Origin: Streptomyces sp. MspMP-M5
GTDB taxonomy: Bacteria > Actinomycetota > Actinomycetes > Streptomycetales > Streptomycetaceae
Direction of reading: 5' to 3'
Assembly: GCF_000373585.1 (NCBI RefSeq)
Contig: NZ_KB891907.1
Span: 1-64,000, forward strand
DNA: 64,000 bases
This document shows, piece by piece, positions 1 to 8,377 of this stretch (positions within the stretch are counted from its first letter, which is position 1; the number at the start of each line of letters is the position of its first letter). Both the position numbers and the translations under genes were made by a program. Below the pieces are notes generated by a model. That model had not been told where the DNA came from and made no database searches. It saw nothing but the letters and a program-made list of their open reading frames with translations.

Positions 1-42
1 GGTGTGGAGTTGACTGGTACTAATAGGCCGAGGGCTTGTCCT
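1..42 (+). rRNA. 23S ribosomal RNA, 3' end (partial)
   Basis: The first bases match the conserved 3' terminus of actinobacterial 23S rRNA (ACTAATAGGCCGAGGGCTTG), which pairs with the 5' end in helix 1. Only the last ~40 nt are inside the window. The exact mature end is estimated from memory of Streptomyces rrn operons. A ~70-nt spacer without a tRNA separates it from 5S. Confidence 0.9.
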
Positions 43-113
43 CAGTTGCTCGCGTCCACTGTGTTGGTTCTGAAGCCATGAACAGACCAACGGTTGTTCT
101 AAAGTTTCATAGT

Positions 114-231
114 GTTTCGGTGGTTATAGCGTTAGGGAAACGCCCGGTTACATTCCGAACCCGGAAGCTAAGCCTTTCAGCGCCGATGGTACTGCAGGGG
201 GGACCCTGTGGGAGAGTAGGACGCCGCCGAA
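114..231 (+). rRNA. 5S ribosomal RNA
   Basis: Complete 5S gene. It begins GTTTCGGTGGTTATAGCG, contains the conserved CCCGGTTACATTCCGAACCC loop, and ends with ACGCCGCCGAAC, which pairs with the 5' end. Length ~118 nt is normal. It is the last gene of the rrn operon and is followed directly by a strong terminator. The ends are estimated to within a few bases. Confidence 0.95.
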
Positions 232-242
232 CTAATTTTGAT

Positions 243-287
243 AAAGCCTCGTTCCCCGAGTTTCGACTCGGGGAACGAGGCTTTTTT
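243..287 (+). terminator. Intrinsic terminator of the rRNA operon
   Basis: A near-perfect inverted repeat (AAGCCTCGTTCCCCGAG / CTCGGGGAACGAGGCTT) has a 6-nt loop and is followed by a T-run. It is a textbook factor-independent terminator immediately after 5S. Confidence 0.95.
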
Positions 288-382
288 GCGTTGTGGTACG
301 GGGACCCGTGGCGCCGCAGGGCCGGCGGGCCAGGTAAAGTCAGAGGCATCATCGGCATATTTTTCCCACAGGAGGCTTCCGC

Positions 383-991
383 GTGGAGGTCCAGGAGACG
401 CGGATCCAGACAGATCGCGTCCTCACCATCCCGAATATTCTGAGCATGGCGCGCCTGGTCGGTGTGCCGCTGTTCCTGTGGCTGATCCTCTGGCCGGAAT
501 TCGGCGGCCCGAAGGCCGATGGCTGGGCGCTGCTCGTCCTCGCGCTGAGCGGGGTCAGCGATTACCTCGACGGCAAGCTCGCCCGGCGCTGGAACCAGAT
601 CAGCAGCCTCGGCCGGATCCTCGACCCGGCCGCCGACCGCCTCTACATCCTCTCCACCCTCGTCGGCCTGACCTGGCGGGACATCCTGCCGATCTGGCTC
701 ACCGCGGCGCTGCTCGCCCGCGAGCTGATGTTGCTGATCGCGGTCGGCCTCCTCGGACGCCACGGATACGGGCCTCCCCAGGTGAACTTCCTGGGCAAAG
801 CGGCTACGTTCAACTTGATGTACGCCTTCCCGTTGCTGCTGCTCAGTGACGGAAGTGGCTGGCTTCACACACTCGCTGCTATTTTCGGATGGGCGTTCGC
901 CGGGTGGGGTACAGCGCTGTACTGGTGGGCAGGGATCCTCTACGTGGTCCAGGTCCGCCGGATCATCAGGGCGGACGCCACGGCCGACTGA
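383..991 (+). CDS. CDP-alcohol phosphatidyltransferase, probable eukaryote-type cardiolipin synthase
   Basis: A 202-aa membrane enzyme with the complete CDP-alcohol phosphotransferase signature: D60-x2-D63-G-x2-A67-R68-x8-G77-x3-D81-x3-D85, whose aspartates bind metal and the CDP-alcohol. Several hydrophobic helices follow (residues ~28-45, 105-130, 150-190). The GTG start is preceded by a strong AGGAGG at 370-375. In S. coelicolor the gene next to the mannose-1-P guanylyltransferase fusion is, as I recall, the CDP-DAG-type cardiolipin synthase (SCO1389), and the same context is seen here. It would join CDP-diacylglycerol and phosphatidylglycerol to form cardiolipin. A PgsA or phosphatidylinositol-phosphate synthase role cannot be excluded from sequence alone. 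Confidence 0.85.
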   Translation: MEVQETRIQTDRVLTIPNILSMARLVGVPLFLWLILWPEFGGPKADGWALLVLALSGVSDYLDGKLARRWNQISSLGRILDPAADRLYILSTLVGLTWRDILPIWLTAALLARELMLLIAVGLLGRHGYGPPQVNFLGKAATFNLMYAFPLLLLSDGSGWLHTLAAIFGWAFAGWGTALYWWAGILYVVQVRRIIRADATAD

Positions 992-1109
992 GCTCGCCGA
1001 ATCGGCAGATCGTGCCAAGGCCCAGCGCCCGCGCGGGGGGAGAAAAGTGGGCGCTCTGGACAAGTGAAGTCGGCAAGACCGTCGTCTCTTCGAGGAGGAC
1101 GCTTCCGAC

Positions 1110-3605
1110 ATGAAGGCCGTTGTGATGGCCGGCGGCGAAGGAACACGCCTTCGCCCCATGACGTCCAGCATGCCCAAGCCGCTGCTCCCGGTGGCCAATC
1201 GGCCGATCATGGAGCATGTGCTGCGGCTGTTGAAAAGGCATGGTCTCAGCGAGACCGTCGTGACCGTGCAATTTCTGGCCTCGCTCGTCCGGAACTATTT
1301 CGGCGACGGCGAAGAGCTGGGGATGGAGCTCACCTACGCCAACGAGGAAAAGCCACTCGGCACCGCCGGGAGCGTGAAGAACGCCGAAGAGGCCCTCAGA
1401 GACGATGCCTTCCTGGTCATCTCCGGTGACGCCCTCACCGACTTCGACCTCACCGATCTCATCCGCTTCCACAAGGAAAAGGGCGCCCTCGTCACCGTTT
1501 GCCTGACGAGGGTGCCCAATCCGTTGGAATTCGGCATCACCATCGTCGACGAGGGCGGACGGGTCGAGCGTTTTCTGGAGAAGCCCACCTGGGGGCAGGT
1601 CTTCTCGGACACCGTGAACACCGGTATCTATGTGATGGAGCCGGAGGTCTTCGACTACGTCGAGGCGGATGTTCCGGTGGACTGGTCCGGGGACGTCTTT
1701 CCGCAGTTGATGAAGGACGGAAAGCCCATCTACGGCTATGTCGCCGAGGGCTACTGGGAGGACGTCGGCACGCACGAAAGCTATGTGAAGGCCCAGGCCG
1801 ATGTGCTCGAGGGCAAGGTCGACGTCGATATCGACGGCTTCGAGATCTCGCCGGGCGTATGGGTCGCCGAAGGCGCCGAGGTGCACCCGGACGCAGTGCT
1901 GCGCGGGCCGTTGTACATCGGCGACTACGCCAAGGTCGAGGCGGATGTGGAGATCCGCGAGCACACCGTCGTCGGCTCCAACGTCGTGGTCAAGAGCGGT
2001 GCGTTCCTGCACCGGGCAGTGGTGCACGACAACGTCTATATCGGGCAGCAGAGCAATCTGCGCGGCTGTGTGATCGGCAAGAACACCGACATCATGCGCG
2101 CGGCGCGGATCGAGGACGGCGCGGTCATCGGCGACGAGTGCCTGATCGGCGAGGAGTCGATCGTCCAGGGCAATGTGCGGGTCTATCCCTTCAAGACGAT
2201 CGAGGCCGGTGCGTTCGTCAACACCTCCGTCATCTGGGAGTCCCGCGGCCAGGCGCACCTGTTCGGGGCGCGCGGGGTGTCGGGGATCCTCAATGTCGAG
2301 ATCACTCCCGAACTCGCCGTGCGGCTCGCCGGCGCGTATGCCACCACGCTGAAGAAGGGGGCCACGGTCACCACGGCGCGCGACCACTCGCGCGGTGCCC
2401 GGGCCCTGAAGCGGGCGGTGATCTCCGCGCTCCAGGCGAGTGCCATCGATGTCCGCGACCTGGAGAACGTACCGCTGCCCGTCGCCCGGCAGCAGACCGC
2501 CCGGGGCAGCGCCGGCGGGATCATGGTCCGGACCACGCCGGGGGTGCCGGACTCCGTCGACATCATGTTCTTCGACGAGCGTGGCGCCGACCTCTCGCAG
2601 GGCGGTCAGCGCAAGCTCGACCGCGTCTACGCCCGGCAGGAGTACCGGCGGGCCTTCCCCGGCGAGATCGGCGATCTCCACTTCCCGTCCAGCGTGTTCG
2701 ACTCCTATACGGGAGCGATGCTGCGGGCCGTGGACACCACCGGCATCAGCGACTCCGGTCTCAAGGTCGTCGTGGACGCGTCGAACGGCAGCGCCGGTCT
2801 GGTGCTGCCCAGCCTCCTGGGCCGGCTCGGCGTGGACTCGCTGACCATCAACCCCGGTCTGGACGAGGCCCGGCCGACCGAGACCGCCGACGCCCGGCGG
2901 GCCGGCCTGGTCCGGCTGGGCGAGATCGTGGCGTCGGCCCGGGCCGCGTTCGGCGTGCGGTTCGACCCCGTCGGCGAGCGGCTCTCCCTGGTGGACGAGC
3001 GCGGCCGGATCATCGAGGACGACCGGGCGTTGCTGGTGATGCTGGACCTCGTCGCGGCCGAGCGGCGCAGCGGCCGGGTGGCGCTGCCGGTGACCACGAC
3101 CCGGATCGCCGAGCAGGTGGCGGCGTACCACGGCACGCAGGTCGAGTGGACGACGACGTCTCCGGACGATCTGACCCGGGTGGGACGGTCGGACGGCACG
3201 GTGTTCGGCGGTGACGGCCTGGGCGGCTTCATCATCCCGGAGTTCAGCAGCGTCTTCGACGGCGCGGCCGCGTTCGTCCGGCTGATCGGCCTGGTGGCCC
3301 GTACGCAGCTCACGCTCAGCCAGATCGACGCGCGGATTCCGCGGGCGCACGTCCAGCGGCGGGATCTGGCGACGCCGTGGGCGGTCAAGGGGCTGGTGAT
3401 GCGGCACGTGGTGGAGGCCGCCGGCGACCGCGATGTGGACACCACCGACGGCGTACGGATCGTGGAGGCCGACGGGCGCTGGGTGCTGGTGCTGCCCGAT
3501 CCGGCCGAGGCGGTCACCCATCTCTGGGCGGAGGGCCCGGACGACGCCTCGGTCCAGCAGCTGCTGGACGAGTGGGCGGCCGTGGTGGACAGCGCCGGCC
3601 GCTGA
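1110..3605 (+). CDS. Mannose-1-phosphate guanylyltransferase fused to a degenerate phosphomannomutase-like domain
   Basis: An 831-aa protein. Residues 1-~230 are a nucleotidyltransferase with the N-terminal GGEGTRLRPMT loop and a downstream PKPLLPVANRP segment, which should transfer NMP to a sugar 1-phosphate (GDP-mannose or a related nucleotide sugar for envelope glycans). Residues ~250-370 are hexapeptide repeats forming a left-handed beta-helix. Residues ~380-831 have the fold order of a phosphohexomutase, but the catalytic loops are altered. Where TASHNP is expected there is RTTPGV (474-479), and the metal loop DGDADR reads DPVGER (619-624). The C-terminal part is therefore probably a non-catalytic, perhaps regulatory, mutase relic. 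The start ATG follows GAGGAGG at ~1091-1097. Confidence 0.88.
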   Translation: MKAVVMAGGEGTRLRPMTSSMPKPLLPVANRPIMEHVLRLLKRHGLSETVVTVQFLASLVRNYFGDGEELGMELTYANEEKPLGTAGSVKNAEEALRDDAFLVISGDALTDFDLTDLIRFHKEKGALVTVCLTRVPNPLEFGITIVDEGGRVERFLEKPTWGQVFSDTVNTGIYVMEPEVFDYVEADVPVDWSGDVFPQLMKDGKPIYGYVAEGYWEDVGTHESYVKAQADVLEGKVDVDIDGFEISPGVWVAEGAEVHPDAVLRGPLYIGDYAKVEADVEIREHTVVGSNVVVKSGAFLHRAVVHDNVYIGQQSNLRGCVIGKNTDIMRAARIEDGAVIGDECLIGEESIVQGNVRVYPFKTIEAGAFVNTSVIWESRGQAHLFGARGVSGILNVEITPELAVRLAGAYATTLKKGATVTTARDHSRGARALKRAVISALQASAIDVRDLENVPLPVARQQTARGSAGGIMVRTTPGVPDSVDIMFFDERGADLSQGGQRKLDRVYARQEYRRAFPGEIGDLHFPSSVFDSYTGAMLRAVDTTGISDSGLKVVVDASNGSAGLVLPSLLGRLGVDSLTINPGLDEARPTETADARRAGLVRLGEIVASARAAFGVRFDPVGERLSLVDERGRIIEDDRALLVMLDLVAAERRSGRVALPVTTTRIAEQVAAYHGTQVEWTTTSPDDLTRVGRSDGTVFGGDGLGGFIIPEFSSVFDGAAAFVRLIGLVARTQLTLSQIDARIPRAHVQRRDLATPWAVKGLVMRHVVEAAGDRDVDTTDGVRIVEADGRWVLVLPDPAEAVTHLWAEGPDDASVQQLLDEWAAVVDSAGR

Positions 3606-3612
3606 CCGACGA

Positions 3613-3650
3613 CCCCGCCGGCGTGCCCCCAGAGGGGTGCGCCGGTGGGG
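3613..3650 (+). terminator. Probable GC-rich hairpin terminator
   Basis: CCCCGCCGGCG pairs with TGCGCCGGTGGGG around a C/G-rich loop, just after the nucleotidyltransferase stop and before the DUF881 gene. There is no T-run, which is usual for Streptomyces terminators. Confidence 0.5.
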
Positions 3651-3691
3651 CCATTGGGAGACCGCGTCGCCGACATGGGACGATGTGCGGC

Positions 3692-4615
3692 ATGTCGCAG
3701 CAGCGCCCCGTTCGGAGCAGCCCCCACCCTTCGGCCGCGCGCCCGGATGCTTCGATGTCGCTGCTGACCAACGTGATGGACCACAGCCTCGACGACGGGT
3801 ACGCCGAGGCCGCCGCGCGGAAGTCCGAGGCGGGCGTCGGTGGTCTGCCGCGCACGCTCCGGGCGAAGTTGGGGCTGGCGGCGGGTCTGGTGCTGGCGGC
3901 GCTGGTGGTGACCGTGGGGGCGGCGCAGGCGCGGGTCTCGGCGCCCACGCTGGCCAAGGAGCGCGAGGAGCTGATCAACCGCATCCAGAAGGGCACCGCC
4001 GAGGCCGACACCCAGCAGCAGCGGGTGGACGCGGCCCGGGACGAGGTGGACCGGATGCAGCGCGAGGCACTGAAGCAGCACGGTGACGGCAAGGCCGACC
4101 TGCTGGCGCTGCTGGCCGGTTCGACCCAGGTGTCCGGGCCGGGCGTGAAGCTCGTGGTGGACGACGCCAAGGGGGCGGAGGCCGGCACCGGAGGTCCGCG
4201 CGAGAGCAGTGACTTCTCGGACACCGGGCGGGTGCGCGACCGTGACCTGCAGCGGGTGGTCAACGGCCTGTGGGCGTCCGGTGCGGAGGCCATCTCCGTC
4301 AATGGGCAGCGGCTTACGTCCCTGTCGGCGATCAGAGCGGCGGGAGACGCCATACTGGTCGACAACAAGCCGCTGGTGCCGCCTTATACGGTGCTGGCGG
4401 TGGGGGACGGGCAGAGGTTGAGCACCGGGTTCCAGGACAGCGCCGACGGCCAGTATCTGCACGTGCTGCAGGAGAACTACGGCGTACGCGCCAGGATTTC
4501 CGTGGAGAGCGAGGTCACGCTGCCGCCCGCGCCCAGTTTGACCGTACGTACCGCAAAGCCGAAGGCCGGTGCCGCGAAGGCGGACGGCGCCGACACAGGG
4601 AAGGGCACATCGTGA
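3692..4615 (+). CDS. DUF881 family membrane-anchored protein (first paralogue)
   Basis: A ~307-aa protein with a short cytoplasmic N-terminus, one membrane anchor (residues ~60-82, Ala/Leu/Val rich), a coiled-coil-like stretch (~85-135) and a C-terminal DUF881 domain. The domain shows the typical features: a VSGPGVKLVVDDA segment, G-A-E-A-I-S-V-N-GQRL, and a Y-T-V-L-AVG core. This is the family of Bacillus YlxW, encoded beside the division genes, and the function is unknown. The in-frame ATG at 3683 is an alternative start; 3692 was preferred because MSQQ matches the usual N-terminus. The stop overlaps the next start by 4 nt (GTGA), so it is translationally coupled to the small basic protein gene. 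Confidence 0.8.
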   Translation: MSQQRPVRSSPHPSAARPDASMSLLTNVMDHSLDDGYAEAAARKSEAGVGGLPRTLRAKLGLAAGLVLAALVVTVGAAQARVSAPTLAKEREELINRIQKGTAEADTQQQRVDAARDEVDRMQREALKQHGDGKADLLALLAGSTQVSGPGVKLVVDDAKGAEAGTGGPRESSDFSDTGRVRDRDLQRVVNGLWASGAEAISVNGQRLTSLSAIRAAGDAILVDNKPLVPPYTVLAVGDGQRLSTGFQDSADGQYLHVLQENYGVRARISVESEVTLPPAPSLTVRTAKPKAGAAKADGADTGKGTS

Positions 4616-4944
4616 TCGCCGTACTGGGCCTCATCGTGGGAGTCGTGGTCGGAATCGTCGTCCGACCCGTGGTGCCGACGGTGGTCGAGCCCTACTTGCC
4701 GATCGCTGTCGTCGCTGCGCTTGACGCCGTGTTCGGTGGTCTGCGGGCGATGTTGGACGGCATCTTCGACGACAAGGTCTTCGTCGTCTCCTTCCTGTCG
4801 AACGTCGTGGTCGCCGCTCTGATCGTCTTCCTCGGCGACAAGCTGGGTGTCGGCGCCCAACTCTCCACCGGCGTCGTGGTGGTGCTCGGTATCCGCATCT
4901 TCTCCAACGCTGCCGCGATCCGCCGGCACGTGTTCCGGGCGTGA
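4612..4944 (+). CDS. Small basic protein Sbp-like (DUF1290)
   Basis: A 110-aa membrane protein with two long hydrophobic stretches (residues ~2-28 and ~60-100), a PYLPIAVVAALDAVFGG motif and the C-terminal signature R-I-F-x-N-x-A-x-I-R-R. This is the DUF1290/Sbp family found beside DUF881 genes in Bacillus (sbp near ftsA) and actinobacteria. It overlaps both neighbours by 4 nt (GTGA at each end), which ties three genes into one translational unit and suggests a DUF881-Sbp-DUF881 membrane complex. The function is unknown; a link to division or the cell surface is inferred from context only. Confidence 0.88.
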   Translation: MIAVLGLIVGVVVGIVVRPVVPTVVEPYLPIAVVAALDAVFGGLRAMLDGIFDDKVFVVSFLSNVVVAALIVFLGDKLGVGAQLSTGVVVVLGIRIFSNAAAIRRHVFRA

Positions 4945-5936
4945 GGCCGATGGCAGCGGACGGGACCCCGGAGCCGGAGCGCACTCCGGACGAGCGGCCG
5001 GAGGCCGGCCCGGCGCGGGAAGGCGGTGCGGACCACCCCGCGGGGCGGCGGCCGATGCCGCCGGAGGCACCTCATCGGCCGGGGTATACGGAGCAGCGCG
5101 CCGCAGGCTCGGATGCCGAGCGCGAGGAGCAGGAAGCAGGACAGAAGCGGACCGAACCGGCGGTTGGTGATGGTTCGGGCGCGACGGCGGACGGGGAGTC
5201 GGCGGCGCCGGCTCGATTGACCGGTCGGCAGCGGCTGCGGGCCAGTCTGTGGCCGCCGCGGCTGACCCGGGCTCAACTGATCGTCGCGTTGCTCCTGTTC
5301 ATTCTCGGCCTCGGCCTCGCGATTCAGGTACGTTCCACAAGTGACAGCAGTGCGCTGCGGGGTGCACGCCAAGAGGACTTGGTGCGCATTCTGGACGAAC
5401 TAGACAATCGCTCCCAGCGGTTGACGGGTGAGCAGCGGCGCCTGGAGGGACAGAAGACCGAGTTGGAGAACAGCTCGGACCAAGCCGAGGAGGCCCGTAA
5501 GCAGACCGTGGAGAAGGAACAGCAGCTGGGCGTGCTGGCCGGTACCGTCGCGGCGCAAGGCCCCGGCATCAACCTGACCATCGACGACCCCCACCACTCC
5601 GTGGAGGCGGACAAACTGCTGGACACCATCCAGGAACTGCGGGCGGCCGGAGCCGAGGCGATCCAGGTGAACGACGTGCGCGTGGTCGCGAGCACCTCCC
5701 TCTCGGATCTCCGGGGCGGGGTGCAGATCGACGGCAAGCGCGTCACGCAGCCGTACCGCTTCAAGGTCATCGGCAAGCCGGAGGACCTGGAGCCGGCGCT
5801 CAACATCCCTGGCGGAGTGGTCCAGACACTGGAAAAGGAGCAGGCCAAGGTGTCTGTGGCCCGTGAACAGAAGATCGTTGTGGACGCCTTGCGACAGGCG
5901 AAGCGGCCTGACTACGCTCGGTCGTCATCCCGGTGA
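4941..5936 (+). CDS. DUF881 family membrane-anchored protein (second paralogue)
   Basis: A 331-aa paralogue of the gene two positions upstream. It has an acidic, proline-rich cytoplasmic N-terminus of ~105 residues, a single membrane segment (~112-132), a coiled coil (~135-195, many E/Q/R heptads) and a DUF881 domain (~200-310). The domain carries VAAQGPGINLTIDDP and GAEAIQVNDVRV, which correspond to the same positions in the first copy. The GTG start overlaps the Sbp stop; the ATG at 4950 is an alternative. Two diverged copies flanking Sbp suggest a hetero-oligomer rather than simple redundancy. Confidence 0.82.
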   Translation: MRPMAADGTPEPERTPDERPEAGPAREGGADHPAGRRPMPPEAPHRPGYTEQRAAGSDAEREEQEAGQKRTEPAVGDGSGATADGESAAPARLTGRQRLRASLWPPRLTRAQLIVALLLFILGLGLAIQVRSTSDSSALRGARQEDLVRILDELDNRSQRLTGEQRRLEGQKTELENSSDQAEEARKQTVEKEQQLGVLAGTVAAQGPGINLTIDDPHHSVEADKLLDTIQELRAAGAEAIQVNDVRVVASTSLSDLRGGVQIDGKRVTQPYRFKVIGKPEDLEPALNIPGGVVQTLEKEQAKVSVAREQKIVVDALRQAKRPDYARSSSR

Positions 5937-6126
5937 GGCGTCTACGTATGGTGATGGCCCGGCGAGGGCATGAGGTAGCGGGGGGTCGACGCACCGTGCG
6001 TGTGGTGTGTGGTGGAAACTGTCTGAAGGCCACGGACGTTCACAGGATGTCCGGATCGGCCGGTGTGTGCATCGAGGGTTCGTCCTGCCCCACGGGCGGG
6101 TCTGTGTCGTACAAGGGGAATCGCCC

Positions 6127-6903
6127 GTGAAGTTGTTTGGAAAGCTGTTCGGCAAGAGCGCGCGCAAGGAAGGCGACGGCGGCTCCGCACGGCACCGTGC
6201 GCCGCGCCGGCCGGAGGAGGACGCCGCGGCCGGTGACCGTCCGCTGTTCCGTGATGAGGTGGGCGGTCCGTCCGGGGGGCATGGCGCGGGTTCTGTTGAC
6301 CCTTCCGGTGCCGGCCGCATAGGTTCCCAGGAACCATCAGCCGCACACACGGGTGGAGGGTCGACCTTGCCGGTTTGTACGAGGTGCGGGCACCGGAACG
6401 CCGAGGCGAGCCGGTTCTGCTCCAACTGCGGCGCGCCGCTGCGCGCGGGCGCCCAGCCCGAGCGGGCCTCCGAGACGACCTCGACGATCTCCATCTCGGG
6501 GATCGAGGCGTACGACGCGGAGACCACCGGGCAGAATTTGTCGCCGGCGCTCTCCCCGGAGGCCCAGGCGGCCGTCGACGCCCTTCCGCTGGGCTCGGCC
6601 CTGCTGGTCGTCCGCCGGGGCCCGAACGCCGGCAGCCGCTTCCTCCTGGACGGCGAGCTGACGACGGCGGGCCGGCACCCGCAGGGCGACATCTTCCTCG
6701 ACGACGTGACGGTCTCCCGTAGCCACGTGGAGTTCCGCCGCGGTGCGGACGGCCGCTTCACGGTCACCGACGTCGGCAGCCTGAACGGCACCTACGTCAA
6801 CCGCGAGCCGATCGACTCCGTCGTCCTCTCCAACGGCGACGAGGTGCAGATCGGCAAGTACCGGATGGTCTTCTACGCCAGCCAGCGAGGCGTCGGCATC
6901 TGA
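6127..6903 (+). CDS. FHA-domain protein of the GarA/OdhI type with an added zinc ribbon
   Basis: A 258-aa protein. After a variable basic/acidic N-terminus comes a zinc ribbon with C84-x2-C87-x10-C98-x2-C101. Next is the phosphorylation motif E116-T-T-S-T, then an FHA domain (~158-247) with GRHPQGDIFLDD, VSRSHVEF and SLNGTYVN, the phosphothreonine-binding loops. Mycobacterial GarA and corynebacterial OdhI have the same ETTS motif, phosphorylated by PknG/PknB. Unphosphorylated forms inhibit 2-oxoglutarate dehydrogenase and change glutamate metabolism, so the same switch is expected here. The start is GTG after a GGGGA site; a TTG at 6367 also has a possible ribosome site and would give a shorter form beginning at the zinc ribbon. 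Order with the next three genes matches Rv1827-Rv1830. Confidence 0.88.
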   Translation: MKLFGKLFGKSARKEGDGGSARHRAPRRPEEDAAAGDRPLFRDEVGGPSGGHGAGSVDPSGAGRIGSQEPSAAHTGGGSTLPVCTRCGHRNAEASRFCSNCGAPLRAGAQPERASETTSTISISGIEAYDAETTGQNLSPALSPEAQAAVDALPLGSALLVVRRGPNAGSRFLLDGELTTAGRHPQGDIFLDDVTVSRSHVEFRRGADGRFTVTDVGSLNGTYVNREPIDSVVLSNGDEVQIGKYRMVFYASQRGVGI

Positions 6904-6919
6904 CCGCCAGGGAAGGCAT

Positions 6920-7669
6920 ATGCGCCATACACCGACAGGTGGTGCCGGCTCGTCCGGCACCACCTCCTCGGATCGCAAACCGATGAGCATCGGCACGGTG
7001 CTCGGGGTTCTGCGCGAGGAGTTCCCCGAGGTCACCATCTCCAAGATCCGGTTCCTGGAGGCCGAGGGGCTGATCGAGCCGCAGCGCACGCCTTCCGGAT
7101 ACCGCAAGTTCACCGCCGAGGACGTCGAGCGGCTGGCGAACGTGCTGCGGATGCAGCGGGACCACTACCTCCCCTTGAAGGTCATCAGGGACCATCTCGA
7201 CGCCCTGGAGCGCGGTGAGCAGGTCTCGCTGCCGGCGCCGGCAGCGCCGTCGCGGGATCTCGTCGAGGGTGTGTCCGAGGTGGACGGGGAGCGCCCGACG
7301 GCCTCCCGGATCGGCCGGGCGGAGCTGCTGGCGGCCGCCGAGGTCGACGAGGCGGCGCTCGCCGAATGGGAGTCCTACGGACTCATCGTCCCCCACGAGG
7401 ACGGGGGATACGACATCGAAGCGGTGGCCGTCGCCAAACTCGTGGCGGACCTCGGCGGTTTCGGACTGGAGCCGCGGCACCTGCGGGCCGTGAAGGCGGC
7501 CGCGGAGCGCGAGGCGGGGCTCGTCGAACAGGTCGTTGCACCCCTTCGGCGGCACCGGAACCCACAGACCCGGGCCCATGCCGAGGCCACCGCCACGGAG
7601 CTGGCCACGCTGTCGGTGCGGCTGCACGCGGCCCTGCTGCAGAGCGCCCTGCGAGTCCGGGTGCCGTGA
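6920..7669 (+). CDS. ftsR: MerR-family regulator, FtsR/Rv1828-like
   Basis: A 249-aa regulator with an N-terminal MerR winged-helix (residues ~24-95). It has the recognition segment KIRFLEAEGLIEP and a wing containing TPSGYRKF, and ends in a helical effector domain rather than a metal site. The gene follows the GarA/OdhI-like gene by 16 nt, as in Mycobacterium (Rv1827-Rv1828) and Corynebacterium (odhI-cg1631). The corynebacterial protein, FtsR, activates ftsZ transcription. The symbol is given on this synteny plus family resemblance; a role in division in this organism is inference. Confidence 0.75.
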   Translation: MRHTPTGGAGSSGTTSSDRKPMSIGTVLGVLREEFPEVTISKIRFLEAEGLIEPQRTPSGYRKFTAEDVERLANVLRMQRDHYLPLKVIRDHLDALERGEQVSLPAPAAPSRDLVEGVSEVDGERPTASRIGRAELLAAAEVDEAALAEWESYGLIVPHEDGGYDIEAVAVAKLVADLGGFGLEPRHLRAVKAAAEREAGLVEQVVAPLRRHRNPQTRAHAEATATELATLSVRLHAALLQSALRVRVP

Positions 7670-7710
7670 CCAAACGAGTGCCCGACTACCCAAACCGACC
7701 GAGCACGGCC

Positions 7711-7723
7711 TAGGGTTGCTGTG
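7711..7723 (+). promoter_or_regulatory. -10 box TAGGGT for a leaderless transcript
   Basis: TAGGGT (7711-7716) sits 7 nt upstream of the GTG start at 7723, the spacing expected if transcription begins at the start codon. No ribosome-binding site is visible, which supports leaderless translation of the DUF151 gene. Confidence 0.55.
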
Positions 7724-8193
7724 TGAACGAGCTCGACGTCGTGGGTGTCCGGGTGGAGATGCCTTCCAGCCAACCGATCGTGCTGCTGCGGGAGGTGGGA
7801 GGCGACCGCTACCTGCCCATTTGGATCGGGCCGGGCGAGGCCACCGCCATCGCGTTCGCCCAGCAGGGCATGGTCCCCGCCAGGCCGCTGACGCACGACC
7901 TCTTCAAGGACGTGCTGGAGGCCGTGGGGCAGGAGTTGACGCAGGTCAGGATCACGGATCTGCGCGAAGGCGTCTTCTACGCGGAACTGGTCTTCGCCAG
8001 CGGTGTCGAGGTCAGTGCCCGGCCGTCCGATGCGATAGCGCTGGCGTTGCGCACCGGGACCCCGATCTTCGGTACCGACGGTGTGCTGGACGACGCGGGG
8101 ATCGCCATTCCGGACGAGCAGGAGGACGAGGTGGAGAAGTTCCGCGAGTTCCTCGACCAGATCTCGCCGGAGGACTTCGGCACCAATCAGTGA
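7723..8193 (+). CDS. Bifunctional nuclease family (DUF151) protein
   Basis: A 156-aa protein of the DUF151 family. It has the L-P-I-W-I-G-x-x-E-A sequence near residue 26, the TYxRPLTHDLFK-like PARPLTHDLFKDVLEA helix, and the SARPSDAIALALR strand-helix that is the family's most conserved part. A plant member has been reported to have DNase and RNase activity. The bacterial role is unsettled, and the Thermotoga member was solved as a structural-genomics target. It is the third gene of the GarA-MerR-DUF151-MerR block. A leaderless start is likely. Confidence 0.88.
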   Translation: MNELDVVGVRVEMPSSQPIVLLREVGGDRYLPIWIGPGEATAIAFAQQGMVPARPLTHDLFKDVLEAVGQELTQVRITDLREGVFYAELVFASGVEVSARPSDAIALALRTGTPIFGTDGVLDDAGIAIPDEQEDEVEKFREFLDQISPEDFGTNQ

Positions 8194-8304
8194 TCGGCCA
8201 GGCAACCGCCTGTTTCCAGCCAACCTGTGATCCCTTCCCCGTGGCAAGTCACGAGAAACCACTCGTAGGGTGATTATCACTCGGCGTGGCGAGCGCGGCG
8301 ATCG

Positions 8305-8333
8305 TTGACGCACCCCGAGTGACTGCATACCGT
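8305..8333 (+). promoter_or_regulatory. Housekeeping-type promoter upstream of the second MerR gene
   Basis: TTGACG (8305-8310), a 17-bp spacer and TACCGT (8328-8333) fit the principal sigma (HrdB) consensus. The predicted start is near 8340, about 38 nt before the GTG start of the MerR gene. Confidence 0.6.
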
Positions 8334-8377
8334 CGATATGGCAGGTCCCGTCCGGGACGTGGAGGACGGAGGGCGGC

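Noticed and set aside
107..1210. Long minus-strand open frame across 5S rRNA and the cardiolipin-synthase gene
   Set aside because: It covers the 5S rRNA gene and a terminator, has no family resemblance and mirrors a real gene on the other strand; it arises from GC-rich codon bias.
966..3521. Very long minus-strand frame (851 codons) antisense to the nucleotidyltransferase fusion
   Set aside because: It is the typical antisense shadow of a high-GC gene, rich in His/Arg/Gly, with no recognisable domain.
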